A stretch of 14,187 nucleotides of DNA from Sphaerochaeta sp. (GTDB lineage: Bacteria; Spirochaetota; Spirochaetia; Sphaerochaetales; Sphaerochaetaceae). Positions 7,057 to 14,071 of this stretch are shown in pieces. Within the stretch, counting starts at the first letter, position 1; each line of letters begins with the position of its first letter. A program made the position numbers and the translations under genes. The stretch spans positions 1 through 14,187 of the forward strand of contig JALOBD010000049.1 in assembly GCA_023228445.1 (NCBI GenBank), in the 5' to 3' direction. The notes beneath the pieces were generated by a model. That model ran no database searches, had not been told where the DNA came from, and was given only the letters and a program-made list of their open reading frames with translations.

Positions 7057-7503
7057 ATGACACATGCAATGGAGGTTGGTATCGGTATTCTTGGTGTGTT
7101 GATAGGGGTGTTCATGACGAATTATTACACCAAGAAGCGTGAGTGGTATCTTGCAAAGGAGAGCCTCTTATCACATATCTCATAGATGTACCTCGAACTA
7201 GAAGCCATGGCAAAGGCTCCGGGCACCGTTAATCACTATTCTGTTCAATTTCTTTTTACAAAAGAAGCTGGCTATATCAAAAATGTTGGTACGTACTTTG
7301 GATCGAAGCGTACACTATTATATGTAGTATCCGACCAACTTTTTGAAGGATTCAAAGAACTGATTTTGGATGCGAGGAATGAGCGTGTGTTACTTATTGA
7401 AGGTACGAAAGGAAGTCAATACCCGCAGTTCAATAGGCAAGTCCAAGAGATTGTCTTTCATGCATACGATGCCATAGTGAAACAGTCAAATAAAACCACA
7501 TAG
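7057..7503 (+). pseudogene. Single-pass membrane protein interrupted by in-frame TAG
   Basis: ATG 7057 has a good ribosome site (AGGTGAG, six bases upstream) and lies seven bases after the STAS-like gene. It encodes 42 residues: MTHAMEVGIG, a membrane helix (about residues 7-20, VGIGILGVLIGVFM), and a basic stretch YYTKKREWYL. The frame hits TAG at 7183-7185. The same frame then continues without a break for 105 more codons to TAG 7501-7503. Read through, the protein would have an N-terminal membrane anchor plus a helical cytoplasmic domain, a common layout for small membrane proteins. The second half has no ribosome site of its own. The likely reading is one gene broken by a nonsense mutation. 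Alternatives are amber readthrough, two coupled proteins, or a sequencing error. No family is recognised. Confidence 0.6.
7186..7503 (+). CDS. Downstream fragment of the interrupted membrane protein (105 residues)
   Basis: If translated alone, this frame would start at the ATG directly after the interrupting TAG and give a soluble 105-residue protein (MYLELEAMAKAPGT...). No Shine-Dalgarno sequence lies within a usable distance: the nearest AAAGGAG, at 7154-7160, is 25 bases away. Expression would therefore need stop-start reinitiation or readthrough. The content is mixed charged and hydrophobic, with a probable C-terminal helix (FNRQVQEIVFHAYDAIVKQ), no catalytic motif and no Cys. The family is unknown. 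Confidence 0.4.
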   Translation: MYLELEAMAKAPGTVNHYSVQFLFTKEAGYIKNVGTYFGSKRTLLYVVSDQLFEGFKELILDARNERVLLIEGTKGSQYPQFNRQVQEIVFHAYDAIVKQSNKTT

Positions 7504-7713
7504 TGTATGAAAAATGAAAACAAGGTGAATTATGCCCACGTTGGCATCAGTTTGTTGAAGTAGTGCGGTACGCCTGAAAAGGTTTCTGATTATCACTCTC
7601 GTACGTGTGCACGTAACCAAAAAGAGTAAAGAAGAGAGTATATTCCCTTGTCAATATCGACAGGCCGGCAAACGCCGGCCTGTCTGTGGGAGCCGGTGAT
7701 CTGGCCGCCCCGG
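7504..7713. other. Intergenic region between accessory block and pfp
   Basis: These 210 bases hold no convincing gene; an 18-codon frame at 7507 has no support. Visible structure: a short dyad TACGTG-TG-CACGTA (7602-7615), a 9-base copy of TGTCAATAT (7649-7657) that also occurs at 5468-5476, and the GC-rich hairpin listed separately. Composition changes from AT-rich to GC-rich at about 7660, which probably marks the right edge of the accessory block. Confidence 0.6.
7659..7684. terminator. 11-bp GC-rich hairpin downstream of pfp (possible terminator)
   Basis: A perfect inverted repeat GACAGGCCGGC (7659-7669) and GCCGGCCTGTC (7674-7684) encloses a loop of AAAC. It lies 30 bases past the pfp stop on the minus strand and after the accessory genes on the plus strand, so it could serve both. 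Neither side has a T-run, so classical intrinsic termination is uncertain; RNA 3'-end protection is also possible. Confidence 0.5.
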
Positions 7714-9372
7714 TCACATCCCCTGCTCTAGGGCGAGGGTGACGGTGGTGCGGTCGCTGACCTCAGCCGGTCCGAAGTACTGGATGGCGCCGGGGTAGAC
7801 GAACGCCGTCTCGATGGCCCATGCCTGTCGTTGGCTTGCGAAGTACTTGAAAGGCTCACCTTCCAGGTCGACCAGCGCCTTCTCGATGACTGGCTTGGGC
7901 TCACCGTGGCGGACTTCGATGTTCATCATCATCGTGATGGGAATACCGCCTGCATGCCAGTGGTGCGCGGCCTTGGTCAGGCCGGTAACACTGGAGATGT
8001 AGCCGGTGAGGCCGCTTGCGATGAGCAAGAAGGCGTTGTAGCCGAGGCTGTAGCAGTAGTCGCTGTCGAAGTTTGTCGGGAAGGCGCAGCGTCCCTCGTA
8101 GCCGAAGAAGTGGGTCATCGAGCTGAATTTACCGCGGTAATTTCCCTCACGCTTCATCTTGGCGAGCCGGGACTCGACCATCTCGGCGAGCAGCTTGTCG
8201 GTCTCGATGCGGGAGACCTGCACGTTGCCATGGGGGTCACGGTCCATGAGCAGCTGCTCTTTGATGGAGGTGGGCAGGATTGAGAATGCATCAGCTGATG
8301 CTTCGCTCAGGCGCGCTGCGACGAAGTCGATCTTCTCATTGCCCTTGCTGATGGTGTTGAAGGCCTCCGCCTCCTTGGCCAAAAGGTCGTTGACCTCGCT
8401 GATGAGGACCTTGATCTCCGGGATGAATTCGATCACCCCCTCAGGGATGATGGCGATGCCGAAGTTCAGTCCCTTCTCGGCTCGGGCACTGATGACCTGG
8501 GCCATCTCATCGACGATGGACTTCAGGCTCTGCTTCTTTGCCGCCACCTCCTCTCCGATGAGGCAGATGTTCGGTTGTGTCTCAAGCGCGCACTCCAAGG
8601 CGATGTGGCTGGCGCTTCGGCCCATGACCTTGATGAAGTGCCAGTACTTCTTGGCACTATTGGAGTCGCGCGCGATGTTGCCGATCAGCTCACTGTACGT
8701 CTTGGTGGCGGTGTCGAAACCGAAGGAGATCTCGATGAACTCATTCTTCAGGTCCCCGTCGATCGTCTTGGGACATCCGATGACCTGGATAGGATAGCGC
8801 TTCTCCAAAAAATACTCGGCCAGCACCGCGGCGTTGGTGTTGGAGTCGTCGCCCCCGATGATCACCAGCGCCTTGATGTCGTGTGAGAGGCAGACCTCTG
8901 CACATCGCTCAAACTGATCGCGTGTCTCCAGCTTGGTGCGTCCGCTTCCGATGATGTCAAACCCTCCCGTGTTGCGGAATGGGTCGAGGTAATCGCGATC
9001 GATGATCGTATAGGAGTCCTCCAGGATACCGGAGGGACCACCCTTGAAGCCGTAGAGTTGGTTGTCAGGGTTGGCAGCCTTCATTGCATCGAAGAGCCCG
9101 CTGATGACGTTGTGTCCACCGGGGGCTTGCCCGCCGCTGAGGATTACCCCGACATTACGCTTCTCAGCGATGGTGGCGTTGGTACCTTTGGCAAACGAGA
9201 CACGGCTCTTGCCATAGGTGTGGGGGAAGAGAGCCTTGATCGAATCTTGGTCGCGTTTGGGAGCGGTCTTCTCGCCATAGACGGCGGTGATGGTGGTGAT
9301 ATCCTCGCTGAGAATCTTCGGCAATTTGGGCTCATAGCCGTGGCGAAGTTGTTGTAATGGTGAGATTTCCAT
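7714..9372 (-). CDS. pfp: Pyrophosphate-dependent 6-phosphofructokinase (long form)
   Basis: This 552-residue enzyme transfers phosphate from pyrophosphate to fructose 6-phosphate, a reversible step of glycolysis in the cytoplasm. The length and sequence match the long PPi-PFK clade of spirochaetes and plants. Motifs: GGQAPGGHN (80-88) for phosphate binding; GGDDS (173-177), where D175 replaces the Gly of ATP enzymes and excludes ATP; PKTIDGD (201-207) with catalytic D205 and K202, typical of PPi use; and MGR (250-252) plus PEG (310-312) for the sugar phosphate. ATG 9372 has AGGAG seven bases upstream. The gene stands alone, with a divergent gene upstream and a strong hairpin downstream. Confidence 0.96.
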   Translation of the reverse strand: MEISPLQQLRHGYEPKLPKILSEDITTITAVYGEKTAPKRDQDSIKALFPHTYGKSRVSFAKGTNATIAEKRNVGVILSGGQAPGGHNVISGLFDAMKAANPDNQLYGFKGGPSGILEDSYTIIDRDYLDPFRNTGGFDIIGSGRTKLETRDQFERCAEVCLSHDIKALVIIGGDDSNTNAAVLAEYFLEKRYPIQVIGCPKTIDGDLKNEFIEISFGFDTATKTYSELIGNIARDSNSAKKYWHFIKVMGRSASHIALECALETQPNICLIGEEVAAKKQSLKSIVDEMAQVISARAEKGLNFGIAIIPEGVIEFIPEIKVLISEVNDLLAKEAEAFNTISKGNEKIDFVAARLSEASADAFSILPTSIKEQLLMDRDPHGNVQVSRIETDKLLAEMVESRLAKMKREGNYRGKFSSMTHFFGYEGRCAFPTNFDSDYCYSLGYNAFLLIASGLTGYISSVTGLTKAAHHWHAGGIPITMMMNIEVRHGEPKPVIEKALVDLEGEPFKYFASQRQAWAIETAFVYPGAIQYFGPAEVSDRTTVTLALEQGM

Positions 9373-9410
9373 GGTGTACTCCTGGGTTTTCGTGATTCGT
9401 TTCTCCCGGC

Positions 9411-9440
9411 ATCATAGACTGAAAATCCCCTCAACTTCAA
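9411..9440 (-). promoter_or_regulatory. Candidate pfp promoter
   Basis: Read on the minus strand, TTGAAG (9440-9435), an 18-base spacer and TATGAT (9416-9411) form a sigma-70 type promoter. The -10 lies about 39 bases before the pfp start codon. Each hexamer is one or two bases from consensus. Confidence 0.45.
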
Positions 9441-9483
9441 GCACAGCCCTTGTCTGATGGGCGTCCCTTCGGTAGGCTTGGGT

Positions 9484-10026
9484 ATGCGCAAACTCTACAT
9501 CGACGCCGATTCGGTACCCATCCAAATTCGGGCCATCATCCTCAGGCGGGTAGTCAAGGAGGAGTTGACCACGATCTTTGTCGCCGACCGGCCGCTGAGG
9601 GACGTCAACACCGCCTGCCAGCAACATACCGCCCTTCTTCGCCGTGCAGCCAAGGAGGAGGGCGAGGAGGATGAAGCGCGCCTTCGGGCGATCCGTAGCC
9701 CCATCGCCATGGTGGTGGTGGCCGCAGGCCTCGACAGCGCCGACAACTGGATTGTCGAGCATGCCGAGAGCGGGTCGGTTGCGATCACCCACGACATACC
9801 GCTTGCAAGCCGGTTGGTGCAGCAGGGTTTGGTGGTCCTCGATGACCGCGGAGGCGTCTACACCAGCGATAATGTCGGTGAGCGGCTCTCAATGCGCAAC
9901 CTCATGGGACAGTTACGCGAGATGGGGATCTACAGCGAACAGCACAAGCGGGTGGACAACCGCCAGGTCAAGGCGTTCAGCGACGCATTCGACGGGGTGT
10001 TGAACAAGCTGTTGAAGCAATCATAG
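9484..10026 (+). CDS. YaiI/YqxD-family protein (DUF188, PIN-like fold)
   Basis: This 180-residue protein starts at ATG 9484, where the family N-terminus begins (MRKLYIDADSVP). An ATG nine codons upstream has no ribosome site. Conserved family segments are the acidic YIDADSVP, FVADRP, VVAAGLDSADNWIV, the ITHDIPLASRLVQQGLVVLD block, and the C-terminal GVYTSDNVGERLSMRNLMGQ. Acidic residues in these blocks would form a PIN-like metal site, but no reaction has been established for the family to my knowledge. It is a little longer than the usual ~150 residues. The LuxR-type gene follows after 21 bases on the same strand, so the two are probably co-transcribed. Confidence 0.88.
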   Translation: MRKLYIDADSVPIQIRAIILRRVVKEELTTIFVADRPLRDVNTACQQHTALLRRAAKEEGEEDEARLRAIRSPIAMVVVAAGLDSADNWIVEHAESGSVAITHDIPLASRLVQQGLVVLDDRGGVYTSDNVGERLSMRNLMGQLREMGIYSEQHKRVDNRQVKAFSDAFDGVLNKLLKQS

Positions 10027-10047
10027 CCCGCTTTGCCCTAAGAGGGT

Positions 10048-10626
10048 GTGAAGAGACCCATCACGCTGCTATACCACAACCCCACTGAACGCGAACGCCT
10101 GATGGCTCGCCTCGCCCACCTCTCCAATCTCACCATCACTCCAGTGCGGTGGAGAGCGGTGGGGGAGGCCTCCGGTGCGGTGCCGATGGTCTGCTGGTGT
10201 GCCGATGTGATCAGCGCCCTCAGTGCCAAGGATCTGGTCACCGAGGCGCTGCTCGTCCTCCATCCCGGCCAAGGGGGTCCGCTCTTCTCGCTCTTGGAGG
10301 ATGAGCGGTGCGCCACCTGCGCCATCGCCGAGAGCGATGAGCTCATTGTCCAGAAGATCGAACGCCTGCGGTTTCCACAGGCGTATCGGGATAGAGTGGG
10401 GGAGGCCGGCACGTACCTGACCGAGCGGGAAGCAGATGTGGTGCGCCTTCTCGTCAGTGGTCTCGACACTGGCCAGATTGCCGAGCGCTTGGGTATCAAG
10501 GCAGCGACGGTCACCGCCCACAAGAAGCACATCTTCCTCAAGAGCGGAGTGAGAAACACCGCTCAGTTGGTCGCCTGGGCCTTGATCAGAAATCGGCCAG
10601 GCGGGGAGCGCGGGGGTACGGTATGA
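10048..10626 (+). CDS. LuxR/NarL-type transcriptional regulator with degenerate N-terminal domain
   Basis: This 192-residue protein starts at GTG 10048, just after AAGAGG (short spacing). Residues 122-180 are a LuxR-type helix-turn-helix: YLTEREADVVRLLVSG, QIAERLGIKAATVTAHK, then LKSGVRNTAQLVAWAL. Residues 1-110 could be a receiver-like alpha/beta domain, but the usual acidic pocket and phospho-acceptor Asp are not recognisable, so control by phosphorylation is doubtful. The N-terminal half has several Cys (C49, C51, C88, C91), including CATC at 88-91, which could sense redox or metal; this is speculation. It sits 21 bases after the YaiI-like gene and its last 41 bases overlap the convergent asnS. 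The target genes are unknown. Confidence 0.82.
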   Translation: MKRPITLLYHNPTERERLMARLAHLSNLTITPVRWRAVGEASGAVPMVCWCADVISALSAKDLVTEALLVLHPGQGGPLFSLLEDERCATCAIAESDELIVQKIERLRFPQAYRDRVGEAGTYLTEREADVVRLLVSGLDTGQIAERLGIKAATVTAHKKHIFLKSGVRNTAQLVAWALIRNRPGGERGGTV

Positions 10627-11974
10627 CGTCCCGGATGTTGCCCATGCCGGTGACGTACTGCACCAAGCGTTCGAAGCCCAGGCCGAAGCCGGCGTGCGGC
10701 ACTGAGCCGAAACGCCTCAAGTCGAGGTACCACCAGTAGTCGGCAGGGTCGAGGTCCATCTCGACCATCCGGGCGACCAAGGTGTCGTAGTCGGCCTCCC
10801 TCTCGCTGCCACCGATGATCTCGCCGAGGCGGGGGACCAGTACGTCCATGCCTCGCACCGTCTTCCCATCGGCGTTGAGCTTCATGTAGAACGCCTTGAT
10901 CTCTTTGGGGTAGTCAGTGACGATCGCCGGGCTCTTGGCGATGACCTCGGTGATGAACTTCTCGTGCTCGCTCTGGAGGTCGACGCCCCACGTTACCGGG
11001 TAGTCGAAGTGGTCGTTGTGCTTCTCCAGCTCCTTGACCGCATCGGTGTAGGTCAGGTGGACGAACGGGGTCTCGACGATCTTGGCCAGCGTCTCTTGCA
11101 TACCGGCCTCGACGAACTTGCTGAAGAACTCCATGTCCTCGCCGCATTGGTCGAGCACCGCACCAAAGAGGTGCTTGAGGAACTCCTCGGCGATGGCCAT
11201 GTTCCCCTCAAGCGTGCAGAAAGCCATCTCCGGTTCCACCATCCAGAATTCAGAGAGGTGGCGTGTGGTGTTGGAGTTCTCGGCGCGGAAGGTCGGACCG
11301 AAGGTGTAGATATTCTTCATCGCCATGGCATACGTCTCGCCTTCGAGCTGCCCGCTGACGGTGAGGAAGGATTGGCGGGCGAAGAAGTCCTCGTGCCAAT
11401 CGACACCGCCCTCGGCGGTCTTGGGGACATTGGCAAGGTCGAGGGTCGTCACCTGGAACATCTGGCCGGCCCCCTCTGCATCGCTTGCGCTGATGATCGG
11501 GGTGTGGACCCAGATGAAGCCGCGCTCTTGGAAGTACTGGTGGATGGCATAGCTGAGCACGTTGCGAACCCGGGTCACCGCACCGAAGGTATTGGTCCTC
11601 GCCCTGAGGTGGGCGATTTCGCGCAGGTATTCGAGGCTGTGGCGCTTCTTCTGCAGCGGGTACGTATCAGGAGGGCAGGGACCGACCAACTGGAGGCTTG
11701 ACGCGGCCATCTCGACGGCCTGGCTGGCGCCCTGGCTTGTTACAATGGCGCCGGTGGCGATGATGGAGGCACCGGTTGAGATCGAGTCGAGGAGCGCTTG
11801 GTCACCGAGTTGTCCCTTGTCGATGACGATCTGCAGGCCTTTGAGCGTCGACCCGTCGTTGACCTCGAGAAAACAGACATGCTTGCTCTCACGCTTGGTG
11901 CGTACCCAGCCTTCGACGGTGAGGATCTCACTGCCCGGCTCTCGTTGCAACAGGGTGCTGATTCGTTCCTTCAT
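10586..11974 (-). CDS. asnS: Asparaginyl-tRNA synthetase
   Basis: This 462-residue class IIb synthetase charges tRNA-Asn with asparagine using ATP. The N-terminal OB-fold anticodon-binding domain spans about 15-100 (VEGWVRTKRESKHVCFLEVND). Motif 2 is FRAENSNTTRHLSEF (229-243) followed by EPEMAF, which is diagnostic of AsnRS rather than AspRS. Motif 3 is GFGLGFERL (429-437). Length is normal for the bacterial enzyme. ATG 11974 has AAGGAG nine bases upstream. The presence of AsnRS implies direct charging; whether the organism also has the GatCAB route cannot be seen here. The 3' end overlaps the convergent regulator gene by 41 bases. Confidence 0.97.
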   Translation of the reverse strand: MKERISTLLQREPGSEILTVEGWVRTKRESKHVCFLEVNDGSTLKGLQIVIDKGQLGDQALLDSISTGASIIATGAIVTSQGASQAVEMAASSLQLVGPCPPDTYPLQKKRHSLEYLREIAHLRARTNTFGAVTRVRNVLSYAIHQYFQERGFIWVHTPIISASDAEGAGQMFQVTTLDLANVPKTAEGGVDWHEDFFARQSFLTVSGQLEGETYAMAMKNIYTFGPTFRAENSNTTRHLSEFWMVEPEMAFCTLEGNMAIAEEFLKHLFGAVLDQCGEDMEFFSKFVEAGMQETLAKIVETPFVHLTYTDAVKELEKHNDHFDYPVTWGVDLQSEHEKFITEVIAKSPAIVTDYPKEIKAFYMKLNADGKTVRGMDVLVPRLGEIIGGSEREADYDTLVARMVEMDLDPADYWWYLDLRRFGSVPHAGFGLGFERLVQYVTGMGNIRDVIPYPRAPRLADF

Positions 11975-12000
11975 GACACGGTGCTCCTTCCTAGAGGGCC

Positions 12001-12030
12001 ATTATGGGAGCTTTTGGTTGTGTGAGTCAA
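12001..12030 (-). promoter_or_regulatory. Candidate asnS promoter
   Basis: On the minus strand, TTGACT (12030-12025), an 18-base spacer and CATAAT (12006-12001) give a near-consensus promoter whose -10 lies 26 bases before the asnS start codon. It diverges from the acyl-CoA synthetase promoter. Confidence 0.55.
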
Positions 12031-12060
12031 TGATTTGGGAAAATGGCTTATATTGACAGA

Positions 12061-12089
12061 TTGACAGATAGTGAAGGAGTGTATATAAA
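12061..12089 (+). promoter_or_regulatory. Promoter of the acyl-CoA synthetase gene
   Basis: TTGACA (12061-12066), a 17-base spacer and TATAAA (12084-12089) form a near-perfect sigma-70 promoter about 33 bases before the chosen start codon. A second TTGACA (12053-12058) lies immediately upstream in an exact 8-base tandem repeat, ATTGACAG twice (12052-12067). Confidence 0.7.
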
Positions 12090-12121
12090 GAATGTACCAT
12101 TTACCATATGTGGAGGGCACG

Positions 12122-14029
12122 ATGTACCAGACCATCCCCCAACTCTTCTCCCAAATAGCCCGCACCTATCCAGCCTATACAGCACAGATGTACAAGACCA
12201 AGGACGGGACCTTCAGCTCGGTTACCTACGCCGAACTCGCCAGCGAGGTTGAGAGCCTTGCCAGCGCGCTCTCCACCCTCGGTGTCAAGCGCGGTGATGC
12301 AGTCGGCCTGATCAGCGACAACCGCAAGGAGTGGCTTGCCAGTGATCTGGCCATCCTCACCCTCGGTGGAGCCGATGTACCTCGCGGGCGCGATGCCATG
12401 CCCTACGAAGTCTCCTTCATCCTCTCGACCACCGAGGCGGAGTTTTGCTTTGTGGAGAACGAAGGCCAGCTCAACAAGGTCCTCGGCCTTGCCTCCAGCC
12501 TCCCTGCGCTGAAGACGATCATCGTCATGGATGATGAGTATACCCAAAGCGGAGACGGGGAAGGGGAGATCACCATCCTGCGTTACGCTGACCTGGTACG
12601 CCAAGGGCGGTCAGAGCTTGATGACAGCGCTCGGGCAGCCTTCATCAAGGGGGAGCGTGAGCAGGGATCGAGCGATGAGGTGGCCACCATCATCTTCACC
12701 AGCGGCACCACCGGCGACCCGAAGGGAGTGATGCTCACCCACACAAACTTCGCCTATCAGTTGGTCGCGGTCCCCAAGTTGATCAAGCGTCTTGAGCCGG
12801 GCCAACGCTGGCTCAGCGTGTTGCCCGTCTGGCACTCCTTTGAGCGTATCCTGCAGTACGTTATCGTCAGCCAGGCATCGACCATCGCCTACTCCAAGCC
12901 GCTTGGCTCGGTGTTGCTGGCAGACCTCGCACAGGTCAATCCTCACTTCATGGGCTCGGTCCCCCGAATCTGGGAGGCAGTCAAGGCAGGGGTCTTCTCC
13001 AGCATGAAGAACAAGAGTGCGGTGGTCAAAGGGATGTTCTCCTTCTTTGTGAAGGTGGCCAGCGCCTACAGCCACAACAAGGACCTCTTTTTTGCAAAGG
13101 TGGCGACATTCAAGAAGCGCAGCCGCATCCTCGACGTGATTCGCTCCACCCTCCCGATGATACTCCTCCACCCGCTCTATAGGCTCGGTGACAAGTTGGT
13201 CTTCAGTCAGGTCAAGGCGAAGCTTGGCACCTCCTTCATCGCCGGGGTAAGTGGCGGCGGTTCGTTGCCTGCCGGTGTCGACCTCTTCTTCGCCTCCATC
13301 GGCATCACGCTGCTCGATGGCTACGGGCTTACCGAGACCGCTCCGGTCATCGGGGTACGTCCGCTCATCGGCGGGGTGAAGCGCACCATGACGGTGCTCG
13401 AGGGTACCGAGGTACGCATCGTCGACGAGGGGGGCCACGATGTACAACCTGGAGAGAAGGGTCTCATGCTGGTGCGCGGGCCGCAGGTGATGAAGGGCTA
13501 CTACAAGTGTGCCGACTTGACGAAGAAGGTCCTCACCGACGACGGTTGGCTCGACACCGGGGATCTGGCCATGTGGACCCACAAGGGCGAGTTCGCCATC
13601 GCCGGGCGGGCGAAGGACACCATTGTCCTCTCCGGCGGCGAAAACCTCGAGCCGGTTCCCATCGAGGCCAAGCTCTGCGAGAGCGAATACATCGAGAGTG
13701 CGGTCGTGCTCGGCCAGGACAAACGCTTCCTTGGAGCCCTGATCGTACTCAACAAGGCCCGAATCGAGGAGTACCTCAAGGAGAAGGGGATCCCCTACCT
13801 CTCCGACCGGCTTGCACAGATGAACGAGGTGAAGGCGTTGATCGAGAAGACGATCAGTGAGATCATCAGCAGCAAACAAGGCTTCAAGAGCTTTGAGCAC
13901 ATCGTTCGCTTCAAGCTGCTCGGACAGAGCTTTGAGGTCGGTCGGGAGCTTTCGGCGAAACAAGAGCTCAAGCGTTTTGAGATCAACCGCCTCTACGAGG
14001 GGGAGATTGCCGAGCTCTTTGTCAGCTAA
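12122..14029 (+). CDS. Long-chain acyl-CoA synthetase (AMP-forming)
   Basis: This 635-residue ANL-superfamily enzyme activates fatty acids to acyl-CoA through an acyl-AMP intermediate. Motifs from the chosen start: P-loop TSGTTGDPKG (193-202), GYGLTET (400-406) for adenylate binding, GWLDTGD (475-481), and the hinge GRAKDTI (495-501) followed by GGENLEPVPIE. The length and the large central insertion after the P-loop match the FACL (FadD15-like) group. ATG 12122 is chosen over ATG 12092 because TGGAGG sits five bases before it. It has its own strong promoter. In a spirochaete it probably activates host or environmental fatty acids for lipid synthesis, which is inference. The exact chain length cannot be read from sequence. 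Confidence 0.93.
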   Translation: MYQTIPQLFSQIARTYPAYTAQMYKTKDGTFSSVTYAELASEVESLASALSTLGVKRGDAVGLISDNRKEWLASDLAILTLGGADVPRGRDAMPYEVSFILSTTEAEFCFVENEGQLNKVLGLASSLPALKTIIVMDDEYTQSGDGEGEITILRYADLVRQGRSELDDSARAAFIKGEREQGSSDEVATIIFTSGTTGDPKGVMLTHTNFAYQLVAVPKLIKRLEPGQRWLSVLPVWHSFERILQYVIVSQASTIAYSKPLGSVLLADLAQVNPHFMGSVPRIWEAVKAGVFSSMKNKSAVVKGMFSFFVKVASAYSHNKDLFFAKVATFKKRSRILDVIRSTLPMILLHPLYRLGDKLVFSQVKAKLGTSFIAGVSGGGSLPAGVDLFFASIGITLLDGYGLTETAPVIGVRPLIGGVKRTMTVLEGTEVRIVDEGGHDVQPGEKGLMLVRGPQVMKGYYKCADLTKKVLTDDGWLDTGDLAMWTHKGEFAIAGRAKDTIVLSGGENLEPVPIEAKLCESEYIESAVVLGQDKRFLGALIVLNKARIEEYLKEKGIPYLSDRLAQMNEVKALIEKTISEIISSKQGFKSFEHIVRFKLLGQSFEVGRELSAKQELKRFEINRLYEGEIAELFVS

Positions 14030-14071
14030 GCTTCCTTGCCTTTTTGCCCACTGTTGTATACGATTGTTTTT

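Noticed and set aside
7602..7615. Short dyad TACGTG-TG-CACGTA
   Set aside because: Six-base arms with no T-run and no nearby start. It is too short to support a terminator or operator call on its own.
5439..7713. Search for integrase, transposase, tRNA or CRISPR repeats around the AT-rich block
   Set aside because: None was found. The only repeat linking the edges is the 9-base TGTCAATAT, which is too weak to call an attachment site.
10964..11701. 245-codon plus-strand frame
   Set aside because: It is a shadow of asnS, which carries complete class II synthetase motifs.
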